Assembly: GCA_002946415.1 (NCBI GenBank)
Contig: NJPS01000079.1
Location: forward strand, 1,240,001 to 1,304,000
Origin: Rutstroemia sp. NJR-2017a BVV2
Lineage: Eukaryota; Ascomycota; Leotiomycetes; Helotiales; Rutstroemiaceae
Length of the DNA stretch: 64,000 nt
Direction: 5' to 3'
Both the position numbers and the translations under genes were made by a program. The notes under the pieces were generated by a model that ran no database searches, was not told where the DNA came from, and saw only the letters and a program-made list of their open reading frames with translations. Positions 32,086 through 44,965 of the stretch are shown here, in pieces. Every line of letters starts with the position of its first letter. The first letter of the stretch is position 1.

Positions 32086-33700
32086 AGTATATTGATTGGT
32101 CGGCTACTTTAAATAAAGCGAGAGCTAGCCGTTATTTATTTTAATTATAATCTCTATTTATTCTAACTTCTATAACGATTCGATAATATATAATAGAAAT
32201 TATTAGAATTTGAATTGATAAAAAAATAAAAAAATATAACTATATTATAAAAAGGTTATTGGAATTTAATAATAAAGTTATCAGAATTATAATAATTTAT
32301 ATAATATAAATATAAATCTAGATATATTAAAGATCTAGAATTTTATAAATCTATATTATAGAGTTTTATAAAATATAGATAACTAAGTATTTCTAATAAT
32401 TCTTTAATAATTAGAATCTCTAATTAATTAATTAGAAAACTTCAATTCTGAAATATAAAATTATAAACTTTATTAATTTCTATAGTTATTTAGATATAAA
32501 TAACAATATCTATATTTTCTATAAAGTTCAACTAATCTGATATTTAAAAAATAGTTATTATAATATAAAAATATTCTAATATTTCTTTTAAATCTCTATA
32601 TTATAACAAAGTTGAAATTATAATATATATCTAATAATTAGATTAATTATTTTTCTATTCTAACATTCTATCTCTTATATCTAATATTAGTATAAATATT
32701 TATACTTAATATTTTCTTTTTTCTTATTTATTCTTATTACTAAATAGTAATATTTATAATATTATTTACTATATATTTCAATAATATATTTATATTTCTT
32801 TATATTAGTAATCTATATAAAGTATAATAATTAAAGATAATATATATTATATTACTATTTGGAAATATAAATTTGAAATAAAAAATCGATTTTATTAATA
32901 TCGAATATATTATTTACTGAAAATTCAGTATTTGCAAATAAAGATTTTTAAAAAAAAGAAAATAAAATTAAGTTTACAAATAAAAAAGATTTATTAGATA
33001 AAAAAATTCTCATTCTAAATAAAGATTTTAAAATATATTAACTAGAGGTTTTTATAGAAATAGATAGAATTTTATATAAAAATAGATTATAAAAACATAT
33101 ATAAAGATAATTACTAAAAAGATAAATATAAAATAGAAATAAATAAAAAAGAAATTAGAAAGAGATATAGAATATATAATAGTAAAAAGATATATTATAA
33201 AAAAAAACTTTGATTTATTGAAAATAAAATAAACTATTATAAAAAATATAATATTAATATATCTTTTAATAATATAAATTAGTTATCGATTTTCGAATTT
33301 ATTATTAATTAGATTATAGAATTTTATATTATTCGAAAATTCTTCAGAAATATCTATATCTTCTTTTTTTATAAATTTAGAAATTATATAAGAAATTAGT
33401 TATTAATCTATATTTATAATATTTACTAAAATAATATTCTTAATTTCTATATTATAAAATCCTAGAATTTTATATTTTGAAAAATATAATATTATAAAGT
33501 TTTTGGAAAGATTTGAAGATTAAATAGAAAATATAAAATAAGAAAATAAAATAAAAATAAAATAGTTACTAAAATACTATAATTTAATAATAAAGTAATA
33601 TATCAAAACTTTATCAAAATAGATAAATCAAAACTAAATTAAATTATATATTATTTTTATATTTAAATATAAAAATTATAATTTAATTTAGTAAATAAAT
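32086..33700. other. Start of AT-rich RIP compartment, unassigned
   Basis: Composition switches abruptly to long A/T runs dominated by TA, TAA and ATT words, with very few CA or TG dinucleotides except in scattered short words. No protein motif can be recovered. It probably contains the 5' LTR and leader of gypsy A or other eroded transposons. Confidence 0.5.
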
Positions 33701-34383
33701 TTTAATATTTTTTTAGAAATATTAAAAAACAAGAAAAGAAATACTAAAATAAATATTTAGATATATATTTATTAATTTTCAACTATATTTATTATTCTTC
33801 TCAAAAAGAATTAAATTGAAAATTATATAAAAGAAATCTGGTTTTTAAATAATCTTTTTCAAGAAATCCGAAATAAAGTTATATAAAAACTTAAAATCAA
33901 TATCGAAAAACTAGTTATTATAATATATAATAAGATAACTAAATTTATTATTAAGATTTTTGAAAATAATAAAATAATATAAGAATTTAATTTAAATATC
34001 TAGAAATAAGAAATATTAAATTAGTTAGTAAATTAATTTGGAAATATAATATAAATATCTAAAAAAAAGTAATTTACTATATTTATTATTAACTAGTAAT
34101 TTTATAAAATCTCTTATAGAATAATTAAAGATCTAATAAAAGTTTTCAAATTATTAATTATATTAAAAAAGATAATAACAAATATAATTCCAAATAATTA
34201 ATAAACTAGATTTAATTTATTTAATAAAGTAAATTGAGATATATATTTAATTAGTATTATAAAGAAGATTAATCTATTATATCTATTTTATAAATCGATT
34301 ATAGAAACTAATATTTATATAATATATATAATACTAACTTCGAAAAATATAGTTTCTTTATTTTAGATTTAAAATATTTCTTT
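33700..34383 (+). mobile_element. Ty3/gypsy element A, gag portion (RIP-mutated)
   Basis: Conceptual plus-strand translation across many stops resembles a retrotransposon gag (charged helical region with KSEIKLYKNLKS and SNLLYLLLTSNFIKSL), upstream of and collinear with the protease/RT remnants at 40,602-42,985. The two parts are separated by LINE copy 1, whose flanking CAAACT duplication ends here. The gag call alone is weak; the context makes it plausible. Confidence 0.4.
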
Positions 34384-34952
34384 CAAACTATAATTAATTC
34401 TAATATTAAATTCAGAAATTTAATAAATTTATAAATTAATAAACTATAGTTTAGTATAATATTAATTACAAAAATAATAATAGTTTCGAGCTTATTAGTA
34501 TAGATAGAGATATATAAATACGAAATTAATATAGAAAAAATATATATAAAAAAGAAAGAGAAAACAGAAATAGAAATTATAAATAAGGTTTTTATAAAGT
34601 TTAAGTTTATAAAAAAGGAAAAGAAAATATAAGATATAATTTAAGAATTAGTAAAAGAATAAAGAAATCAAAGTAGAAAACAAATACTTTATAAATATAT
34701 AGAAAAGATATTTATAAAACTTAAGAAGAAAAAGAGAAATATTTTATATAAGAAACCAAAAAGGATTTAGATTGATATAGTTAAGAATAATTTATTAATA
34801 TATAAAGAATATAAAATACTATTTATAATGAAAGATAAAATTATATTTACAAAACCAAATAAAGTCTTAGTAAAAAAGATTAACTAAATAGTAAATAAAG
34901 AGATAATATAAAGAATCTATATATTTTTAGAAGAAAAGATAATATTAGTATT

Positions 34953-36332
34953 TATCAGAATAATTATATAACAAATATATAGCTAGATATATAACTAAGC
35001 TAATAAGTACTTATTTATCAAATATAAAAAAGAATTAAATTAATTAATTTAATTTTTCTCTTTTTATATAATTTAAGAATATTTAAATAATGATTATTTA
35101 AATTATACTACTTCTACTTAATTAGATTTAATCGATATTTATAAATAATTTATTCAACTATTTATAGATAAAGAAAATCTTAAATAGAAAAACTTTTATT
35201 ATATAAATCAAAATTATTACTTTCTTTCTTTTTTAGATAATAATCTAGATAATCTTATAGAATATAATTATCTTATTATAAGTAGGTAGCTAGATATCAA
35301 GTAGGGATACTATTTATATAAATAAAGTTTATTAAGATTATATAATCAAAGAGATTTCTTCTTTTATTTAATAGATAATTTATTAACTAAACTACTAAAT
35401 CGAGATATAAAACAAATTTGAATTAAAACTTTCTGATTACTAATATAAATATAAATTATTTAAACTTTTTGCTAAATATTTAGATTTAATTTCTTCTCTC
35501 TATTTTTATCAAGAACTATTTTCTTTTCAAAGAAGTTATATAAACTAGGAAATCTATATATAATTCAAAATTCAAATTGTTTTTCTTTATTTCTATTAAG
35601 AATTACCTTTTTCTCGAAGAAGTTATATAAACTAGGAAATCTATATATAATTCAAAGTTCAAATTGTTTTTTTTTATTTCTTCTAAGAACTATCTTCTTT
35701 TCGAAGAAATTATATAAATCAAGAAATCTATATATAATTCAAAATTCAAATTACTTTTCTCTACTTTTTTCGAGAACTACTTCTTTTTCTCGAGAAAGTT
35801 ATATAAATCAAGAAATCTATATATAATCTAAAGATTTATTCGAGAACTTTATATTATCTTCTTTTTTTTCTTCTTCCAAAAATCACTTTACTTTTCAAAG
35901 TTTATTCGAAAAACTTTATTTCTTTCTCTTTTTTCTTTTTCGAAAAGAACTTTATTTTTCCTTCTTCTTTTCTTGATAAATAATCAATTAGATTATATAA
36001 AATAATCTAATCTATATAAGTCCGGGTTTTCTTCTAATAATACTCTAATACTCTGATTTAGAAGATTATACAAAAGATAAAACTAGATAGATAAGATAAT
36101 TATTTTGAGTTATATAAAGCAAAATAATAATAAAAAAATATTATTAATATCGGAATAATTATATAATAAGTATATAGTTAGATATATAACTAAGTTAGTA
36201 AATACTTATTTATCGAATATAAAAAAGAGTTAAGTTAATTAATTCAACTTTTTTCTCTTTATATAATTCAAAAGTATTTAAATAATGATTATTTAAACTA
36301 TACTACTTCTATCTAACTAGATCTAACTAATA
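34953..36332. mobile_element. 1,380-bp non-autonomous LTR element (TRIM-like)
   Basis: Two LTRs of the same length (185 bp) begin TATCAGAATAATTATATAA/TATCGGAATAATTATATAA and end CGATA/TAATA. They are 34,953-35,137 and 36,148-36,332. A perfect 5-bp duplication GTATT flanks the element (34,948-34,952; 36,333-36,337). LINE copy 3 keeps the uninterrupted site (near 44,475), confirming the insertion. The internal region is only 1,010 bp, has no pol motifs and contains a tandem repeat, so it depended on another element's proteins. LTR differences are mostly C/T and G/A. Confidence 0.85.
35480..35840. repeat. About 87-bp tandem repeat inside the TRIM-like element
   Basis: Four diverged units each carry GAAGTTATATAAACTAGGAA-like and ATCTATATATAATTCAAA words spaced 87, 87 and about 89 bp apart. 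It is located in the internal region between the two 185-bp LTRs. Confidence 0.8.
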
Positions 36333-39300
36333 GTATTTATTATTAAAGAAACTAAAACGAAATAATAAAATAAAGTAAAGCTAAAAAGAATATTCAATAA
36401 GAATACTAAAAATAAGAAATAGATAGTAAATATAATAATATTTAGAATATCTAAATAGATAATTATAGAGTTTATAAATAGTTAATTCTTTAAAAAGATA
36501 GAAAAGCAAAATTCTAAATTATAAATAAAATATATAATAGCTACTAGGATTAATAAAAATAAAGGAAATATAATATTAATATTAGATTTTAATATTAATA
36601 AAGAAATAAATAAAGTAATTAATTAGAGAATATTATAAAATAATATATTTCTATTAATTAAGTAATATATTAAAGAGATATTAACTTTATAATATTTCAA
36701 ATATCAAAAATATAGTTATAGAATAAGATAATATACTACTATTTAAAAATACTATATATATAATATATAGATATAAGATATAATATTAAATTATATCTAA
36801 TTATGAAATTAGTAATAACTAAAAGTTATATAAGTTATAATATAATAGGATATAGTATAATCGATAAAATCTATTTATATAATTAGTAAGATCAATATAG
36901 AGTTATCTAGATATATATAAAAAGAAAGAGAAGATATTTGATAAATAAATCTTAATTTTAATTTAGTTTTTAAATAGATAGATAATTTATCTTAAATTTA
37001 AATAATATAAATAATCTTGAATTTATAATTATAAGCTATAAGTAGATATATTATAGAAGAAAACTATTAATAGTAAATATAATAAATATAACTAAAATAG
37101 TTTTAATTAATAAATTCTTTTTAAACTTTAGTCTAAGTATTTAACTAAATATAATATTAAATCTACTAAATATCTTTAGATCTATTTAGAATACCGAGAT
37201 AAATATAATAGTAACTAATTAAAAATAAATAAACTCTTAATTCTATAATACAATATATATAAAAATAAGAGAATAATAGAGTTATTACTTTATAAGAAAA
37301 AAGAAATAATAATAATAGTAATATAGAAATCTTAACTAAATTATAAAAGTAATATATATTATCCAAATTTAATAATCTATATTTCGATATATAAAGGTAA
37401 ATAAAGAAACTACTTATTTATAAATAAAGTTATTAAAAAAGAGAGTTAAAAATATAAGATCTAAAATAAAGATCTATATATAATAAAACTTTTATCAAAT
37501 TTAAGAATTATCTAGATTTATAATATTTATTTGTAATTCCTAGATAACTATAGAAATATTAATTATAAATATCTATTTAATTTATTATAATTTGTATTTA
37601 GTAAAGATAATAAATATATTATAGTAAATAATCTTAACTTCTATTATCTATTATAATCTAAACTATAATATCTACTATATAACTAAATCGATAAATTATT
37701 TGAGATAATATAATAACTCGATCTATTTATTCTTTATAAAAACAAAACTTTCTCTATTATATATAATAAAATAATAATTAATCTAGTATTTTCTATTTTA
37801 AGGTTTATAAATTATTTAGTAGAATATATAATTATAACTAATAAAGAATATAAATCCGATTATATAATAATATATTTAAAATAGAATATCGAGCTACTAA
37901 TAATATTAGAATAGAGATATAGAAATTAGAAATTTATAGATATCTTATAAATTAAATAAATAGCTCTATATCTACCAAAATATAATATTAAGTAATATAT
38001 AATAGAGAACTTAGAAATATATATTATAAAGTTTATCTTCTAAATTTAGAGAATTATCGATATTATAATTTTATAAAAACAAAATTTAGAGAAAATCGAA
38101 TATTAGTAGATATCGAAAGTTAATATAACAATTAATATAATATATATAATATACTAGTAATAGTTTACTGATAAAGAAAATAAATAACTAAAATAGTATA
38201 TTAGATAATTCTAAAAAGAAAAGAAATATATAATTCACTAAACAAAATAGTTAATTTGAAGATAAATAATATATAAGTATTATAAAATAAAAGAATTATA
38301 AAAACTAATAAAGTAGAGTAAAGAAATAATAATAAAATAGAATATAATCTCGATATTTAAATTTAAAGAAAGTAGAAATATAAACTTATTTAAAGAAAAG
38401 ATATATATATTTATCTAATACTTTTATAGAAGTAAATAATATCTTCCTAATACTCTATAATAGTTATTAAATAACCCAGAAAATATTGAACTAGATAATA
38501 TCGATAATTAGAAATATTTATTAGAATTCGAGATTAATAAAGAATTTATTATCGAGAAATTTACTAATCTATTTTGAGAATATTTTAATTACTTTATATT
38601 AGAAGAAAACCAAATTCTATATTATTTCTTTAAGAAACTAAATTAGTTATTTATAAAAACAATTATAAACTTAGTTTAAGTTAATTGGAAACTCAAGTAT
38701 ATATTAAGAAATCTGAAAAATATATTAATAATAATATTATAGAAACTTGGAAAACCAAGTTATAAATAAATAAAAACTTAGTAGTTAATTATATTACTAA
38801 GTACTTTGAAAAAGCTAATCGAGAAGATTATAATTTAGAAGATCTATAATATAATTAAATAATATAATCTATTACTAGATAAATAGATAAAAGCAAGAAT
38901 ATAAAGAAATATAATAATAATATTAGATTTATTTATCTTGATAATCAAGTTAATCTAGATAAATAAGAAATAAATAATAATATTACTTTTATTAGATATA
39001 ATAGAAATATTTGATATAGTTATTTACTTATATTTAGTAATAGTAATTTAGAAGTTTGATTTTCTCTAATAGATTAGTAAATAGATAGTAAGTTTTCTAA
39101 ATAACAAAACTATATATTTCTTATTTATTAATAAAATATCAGAAAAGTTCTTATTATAAATAGAAATATCTTAAGGATTATTACTTTTACTAATATTCTT
39201 CTTATTTTATAATATAGAACTTATTCGAATATATTTATTTTCGAAGCAAAGATTATATATAAAAAGGTTTATCGATAATATATATTTAATTATAATAGGT

Positions 39301-40601
39301 TTGTAGATATATATTAGAAGATTCTAGAATATACTTAGTATTATAAAATATATTTCGTATTAGCAAAATATAAATTTATTTATTTTACAAAAATATAAAA
39401 TAGATTTAATCTAGTAATTATAATCTAATTCGGATAGAGAATAGAATATATTCTATTACCGAATATATAAATACTCGATATTTGGTTTGATATTAAAATT
39501 AATTAGAAAGTATATATAAAGATAATCTGAGAAAAAAATATTATAATACTAATTATATTTAGTAGATTTAATTAGATAACCTAAAGCTCGATACTATATT
39601 AAATATAGATTTTATATATAGTATATATATATATTATACTAATATATAGAATAGAAGTATAATATAAATTTGGAAAAAGAGATATAATCAAATAAAAATT
39701 TAAGCAAATATAAATAATATATTTATAAAAGATTACCAAAGTATATCAAACTATATCTAACTATAAAATAGAAGTAAAAATAGTAATTCCTCTAATTAAT
39801 ATATATTATAATAAAAAGCTTAGGAAATTTTTTAAGTATCAGAAAGATATCCTTATCTAATAAGTTTATCAAGAATAGTATTTATAGATTTGGAAAAAAA
39901 GAGGTAGTAGAAAGATAAAATAGAAATTACTAAATATATTGATTGAATATATTAACTAAGTAAGAATATTTAAGTTTGAGAAACAAATATAGAAAATATA
40001 ATAAATAAAAAATATAACTAAATAATATAAATATAATAGTAAAGAGTTCGGTATTAGATAAAAGCAGATTTAAATTATATAGAAAATTTAATAAAGTAGA
40101 GAATATAATATTTATCTAAAGTAGAATAAGATAAATAAATTATATATATTTCCTAAATATATAAGATATATTAGGCTACAAATTTCCAATCTATATATAC
40201 TATTTTACCAATATAGAAATAGTTAAATATATTCTTCTATATTATAATACTAAATAAATAAGAAAATAATAATAAAGAGAAATAACTATTACTAAGTTAT
40301 TCGATAATCTGAAATAGATTCAATAAATAACTAAATAACTAATCTAGAATAAATAGTTGAAGTATTTTAAATTTGTTAATTAACTATAATACAAATAATA
40401 TAATCAAGAAATAACTAAATAGTATAATTATAAAAGATAAAAATAAGATAAATATATAAAAATAGAAAATATAAAATAGTATAATTAGTAGTTTTATCCG
40501 AAAAAGTTCTATTGATATAATTAATAAGATTAAATTTTTTTATAATTAGTACTATATATACTAATTAGTAAATTAGAAAAAAAAAAAAAAAAAAACAAAC
40601 T

Positions 40602-42985
40602 TTTATATAAAAGAACTTTATTATTCTCAATTTATAATTTATTTCTATTATCAAAAAAAGAGATATTTTTGAAAGAATTATTCTGATTTCGTTATTAATT
40701 AAAAATAAGAACTAATATATAAAATACTAGAAAGAAGAATATATTATAGAAAAATAAAAGAAGAAAATAAAATAATTTAGATTTCTAAAAAGATAAAAAA
40801 AAAGATATTATTTATAAATACTAATAAATAGTAATCTATTAATAAATAAAAGTTATTATTATAAACTAAATAAAAATATAAATAATATTAAATTATCTTA
40901 TAAATATTATATCTATTAAAAAAATATTAGAAGAGATAATATAAATAGAAAGATTTAATAATAAAAAACTAGAAAATAAAATTAATATATATATATAATT
41001 ATCTTTTATAATAAAAAAAAATTAGTTACTAAGAAATAATAAAAAAATCTAAAAAGAAAAGAAAATAACTATTTCGAAGATTCTTTATATTAGTAATTAG
41101 AAGAAATTATTAATAAAGATAATTAATAAATTAAATAAAGAAATAAATATAATAGAGATTAATATTAATAAAGAATAAATAAAAATATTAAAAAAGATAA
41201 ATCTAAAAATAATCTATTATATTGAGAAAGATATAAATATAATTAGATATATAATTAATATAATAAAACTAATAAACAAAATCTTTAATAATAAATTATA
41301 AAAGATTATTAAAAAAGAGATTATGGTTTATTTAAATATATTCTAAAAGATATTATTCAAAAATATAATTATTATTATATCTTCTAATATAAGATTAAAA
41401 TCTGATAGAGAAATAATATAAATATAATTAGTATTATTCAAGAAAGTTAAAATATTATTTATTATAATTAATTTAAAAGTTAGAATAATAATTAGAAATT
41501 TAGAAATACTAATATTAATTAATAGTAATATTAAAGTAGATTTAATATCAAATAAAGTTACTAAATATATTAATTTGAAAATATTATTTAACTCTTAATA
41601 TAAAATAAAAAAATATAATAATAAAAAAATGAAATTTAATAAAATATATAAAAATATTATAATTAAGATTAGAAATATTAATATAATTATTAACTTCGTT
41701 ATAATAAATAATTTATAAAATAATATTATATTAAGTTAATTCTTTATTATAATTAATTTATTTATTTTTTCTTACTAAAATAGATATTAGTATATAATAA
41801 TAATTAATAATAAGAAAATAAAATAAGTTATAATTTATATTATAAATATAACTAACTTTTGATAAAAAAAAAATACTTTCTAAAAAAATTTATAACTAAA
41901 TTAGAAATAATATATTTATCTAATAATAAAAATATCGAAGATAATAAAATAGAAAAATATTAGCGAAATTTTATTTTATTTAATAAAATAGATATTTTCA
42001 GAATAAGAAAGAATAAGTTAAATATTTATAATATAAATATATAAAGTATTAGTAAAAATATTATTAATCAAAGAAGAATAGATTTAATTATAATAATTTA
42101 AATAAAATATTTCTTTCTTATTATTAATATTTTTAATATATATAAGAAAAAGATTAATAAAGTTATATTTATTAAGAAAAGAATTTTTGATAAATTAGTA
42201 TCTAGAAAAGATCTAAAATAGAAATAAAAATAAATTGAAAAAGAATACTAAAAAAGTAGAATTAAATTAATAAATAAATAAAATAGATAATTAATTCCGA
42301 AATTTTCGAATATTAAATAAAGAAATAAATTAATAATAGAAAAGATTAGAAAATTAATTTTCAAAAAAAAGTTGATATTTTAGAAAAGAAAGATATTATT
42401 AAAATTATTATTCTAAAAAGAAAAGAAAATAATATTTAAGTTTTCGAAATATAGAAAAATAGATAATAGTATTATATCTTTTCAAGAAATATAAATATTT
42501 CTATATAAAACTTGATAGAATCTTGGATTTATAATTCTTAAATATCTAATTATCGAAATTAATATTATAATTGATAAATATCTAGAAATAGAAATATTCA
42601 AATATTATTATAAATTATATAGAAATTAATAATTTATAGTTAAGAAGAAAAATAAAAAATATAGATTTATAAATATAGTTATAAAATATAATATTATTAT
42701 AATTCGAGATATAAATCTATTATTAGATATAAATAAAAATTCAAAAGAATTTATTAGATATTAGATTATCTTATTAATTAATTTCTATTCTAATTATAAT
42801 CAAATTTCACTTTATTTAAATAACTGAAATATAATTATATTTATAACTTCTAGAAAACTAATCTAATATATTATTCTTATTTAGAATATTATAAATTCCA
42901 TTATTTAATTTGTAAAAATAGAAAAGATAATATTGAAAAATTATATTTCTAAATATTATAGAATTTTTATTAATAATATATCTAT
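40602..42985 (+). mobile_element. Ty3/gypsy element A, protease-RT portion (RIP-mutated)
   Basis: The plus-strand translation shows a retroviral-type protease remnant LINSNIKVDLIS (41,516-41,551; family LIDSGAEVNLIS, with the catalytic Asp and Gly codons changed in the G-to-A sense). It continues with RT blocks KKKNKKYRFINIVIKYN (42,643 on), IIIIRDINLL, and an active-site remnant FINN near 42,960 (family FLDD). The element is cut on the left by LINE copy 1 and on the right by LINE fragment 2. Its RT block order (KYRFINA.., IRD) differs from the chromovirus B, so it is a separate lineage. Confidence 0.65.
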
Positions 42986-43732
42986 TTATCTTTATTTGAT
43001 AAATCTATCAAAAATAATATTGATAGATATAGAAAAGAAAAGATAATAAGAAGACAAAATATAATTTATTAAATATTCTAATTAAATATACTAACCAAAC
43101 TAAAATATTTAAATTTGAGAAATAAATATAGAAAATATAATAAATAAAAAATATAGTTAAATAATATAATATAGTAATAAAGAACTTGATATAAATAAAA
43201 ATAAGTTTAAACTATATAAAGAATTTAGTAAAATAAAGAATATAATATTTATTAAGAATAGAATAGAATAAATAAATTATATATATTTCCTAAATATATA
43301 AAGAATATTAAATTACAAATCTCTAATTTATATATATTATTATATTAATATAGAAATAATTAAATATATTCTCTTATATTATAATATCAAATAAATAAGA
43401 AAATAATAATAAAAAGAAATAACTATTACTAAATTGTTCGATAATCTAGAATAAATATAATAGATAACTAAATAACTAATTTAGAATAGATAATTTAAAT
43501 ATTTTAGATTTACTAATTAATTATAATATAAATAATAAAACTAAGAAATAACTAAATAATATAATTATAAAAAATAAAAATAAGATAAATATATAAGAAT
43601 AAAAAATATAAAATAATATAATTAATAGTTTTATTTAGAGAGATTTTATTAATATAATTAATTAGATTAAACCTCTTTATAATTAGTATTATATATATTA
43701 ACTAATAAGTTAGAAATAAATAAATAAATAAT
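42985..43732 (+). mobile_element. LINE fragment 2 (5'-truncated copy)
   Basis: Parallel at nucleotide level to LINE copy 1 from about 39,850 to its 3' end. It has the same order of words such as AAATATAGAAAATATAATAA and ACTAATAAGTTAGAAATAAA, and ends in an (AAAT)n-type tail instead of poly(A) (43,712-43,732). 5' truncation is the usual product of aborted target-primed reverse transcription. It sits at the end of the gypsy A RT. Confidence 0.7.
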
Positions 43733-43896
43733 ATATTTCTTTTAAATTATATTATATATATTATTAAGATTTATTATATTTTAAATATTAAATTAATGTC
43801 GAAATTTCCAATATAATTAAAAATTGAAAATAGATTTACTAATTAATAGAGTTTTCAATTTATATAATTAAATAATATCAAAGTTTTTATTTTTCG
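43733..43896. other. Short unassigned AT-rich spacer
   Basis: Sequence between LINE fragments 2 and 3; no motif. Contains one of the few remaining TG dinucleotides (AATGTCG near 43,797). Confidence 0.4.
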
Positions 43897-44965
43897 TAAT
43901 TTTCGAAATCAATTATAAATAGTAATTAATCTCAATATTAGATTTAAGAATTTAGTAAGTTTATAAATTAACAAATTATAATTTAATATAATATTAATTA
44001 TAGAAATAATAGTAGATTCAAGTTTACTAAAATAGATAAAAATATATAAATATAAAATTAATAAAAAAAAAATATATTTAGAAAAAAAAGAGAAAATAGA
44101 AATAGAGATTATAAATAAAGTTTATATAAAACTTAAGTTTATAAAAAAGAAAAAGAAAATATAAAATATAATCTAAAAACTAATAAAAAGATAAAGAAAT
44201 TAGAATAAAGAATAAATATTTTATAAATATATAGAAAAAGTATTTATAGAGTTTAAGAAGAAAAAAAGAAATATTTTATATAAGAAATCAAAAAAGATTT
44301 AGATTAATATAATTAAGAATAACTTATTAATATATAAAGAATATAAAATATTATTTATAATAAAAAATAAAACTATATTTACAAAATCAAATAACATTTT
44401 AGTAAAGGAAATTAACTAAATAATAAATAAAGAGATAATATAAAAAATCTATATATTCTTAAGAAAAAAAATAATATTAATATTTATTATTAAAGAAATC
44501 AAAACAAAATAGTAAAGTAAAATAAAACTAAAAGAAATATTTAATAAAGATATTAAAAATTAAAAATATATAGTAAATATAATAATATTTAAAATATCTA
44601 AATAGATAATTATAAAGTTTATAAATAATTAATTTCTTAAAGAAATAGAAAGATAAAATCCTAAATTATAAATAAAGTATATAATAGTTATTAAAATTAA
44701 TAAAAATAGAGAAAATATAATATTAGTATTTAGTTTTAATATTAATAAGAAAGTAAATAAAATAATTGATTAAAGAATATTATAAAATAATATATTTCTA
44801 TTAATTAAATAATATATTAAAGAAATACTAACTTTATAATATTTCGAATATTAGAAATATAATTATAAAATAAAATAGTATATTATTATTTAAAAATATT
44901 ATATATAATATATAGAAATAAAATATAATATTAAATTATATCTAATTATAAAATCAGTAATAGTT
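43897..44965 (+). mobile_element. LINE fragment 3 (5' end / ORF1 part)
   Basis: Aligns by eye with LINE copy 1 from 34,390 to about 36,800 but lacks the 1,380-bp LTR element, so it preserves the empty site. It extends about 35-40 bp further 5' (TTTTCGTAATTTTCGAAATC), matching the 5' end of copy 4. It is 3'-truncated or interrupted near 44,965. Confidence 0.7.

Larger units (their letters stand above)
34390..40595 (+). mobile_element. LINE copy 1, near full length, RIP-mutated, with nested LTR element
   Basis: Plus-strand non-LTR element with 3' tail of 19 A (40,577-40,595) and target duplication CAAACT (34,384-34,389; 40,596-40,601). Recognisable through stops: endonuclease remnant IVNNLNFYYLL (37,621-37,653; family pattern GDFNLHHPLW), RT active-site FIDNIYLI (39,268-39,291; family FxDD), then LAKYKFIYFTK and the downstream region near 39,470. 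The ORF1 portion is 34,390 to about 36,800 with a 1,380-bp insertion. Without the insertion the copy is about 4.8 kb. Copies 3 and 4 share about 35-40 bp upstream of its first base, so it may be slightly 5'-truncated. Not functional. Confidence 0.8.

Noticed and set aside
35480..35840. CRISPR-like array from evenly spaced repeats
   Set aside because: Units are diverged head-to-tail copies of about 87 bp without unique spacers, inside an LTR element in a eukaryotic genome.
37166..37366. Short hydrophobic frames in the AT-rich half (also 55,266-55,901, 56,888-57,124, 61,018-61,781)
   Set aside because: They are Ile/Tyr/Leu/Phe-rich by-products of AT-rich DNA; the opposite or shifted strand carries the real, stop-riddled retrotransposon reading.
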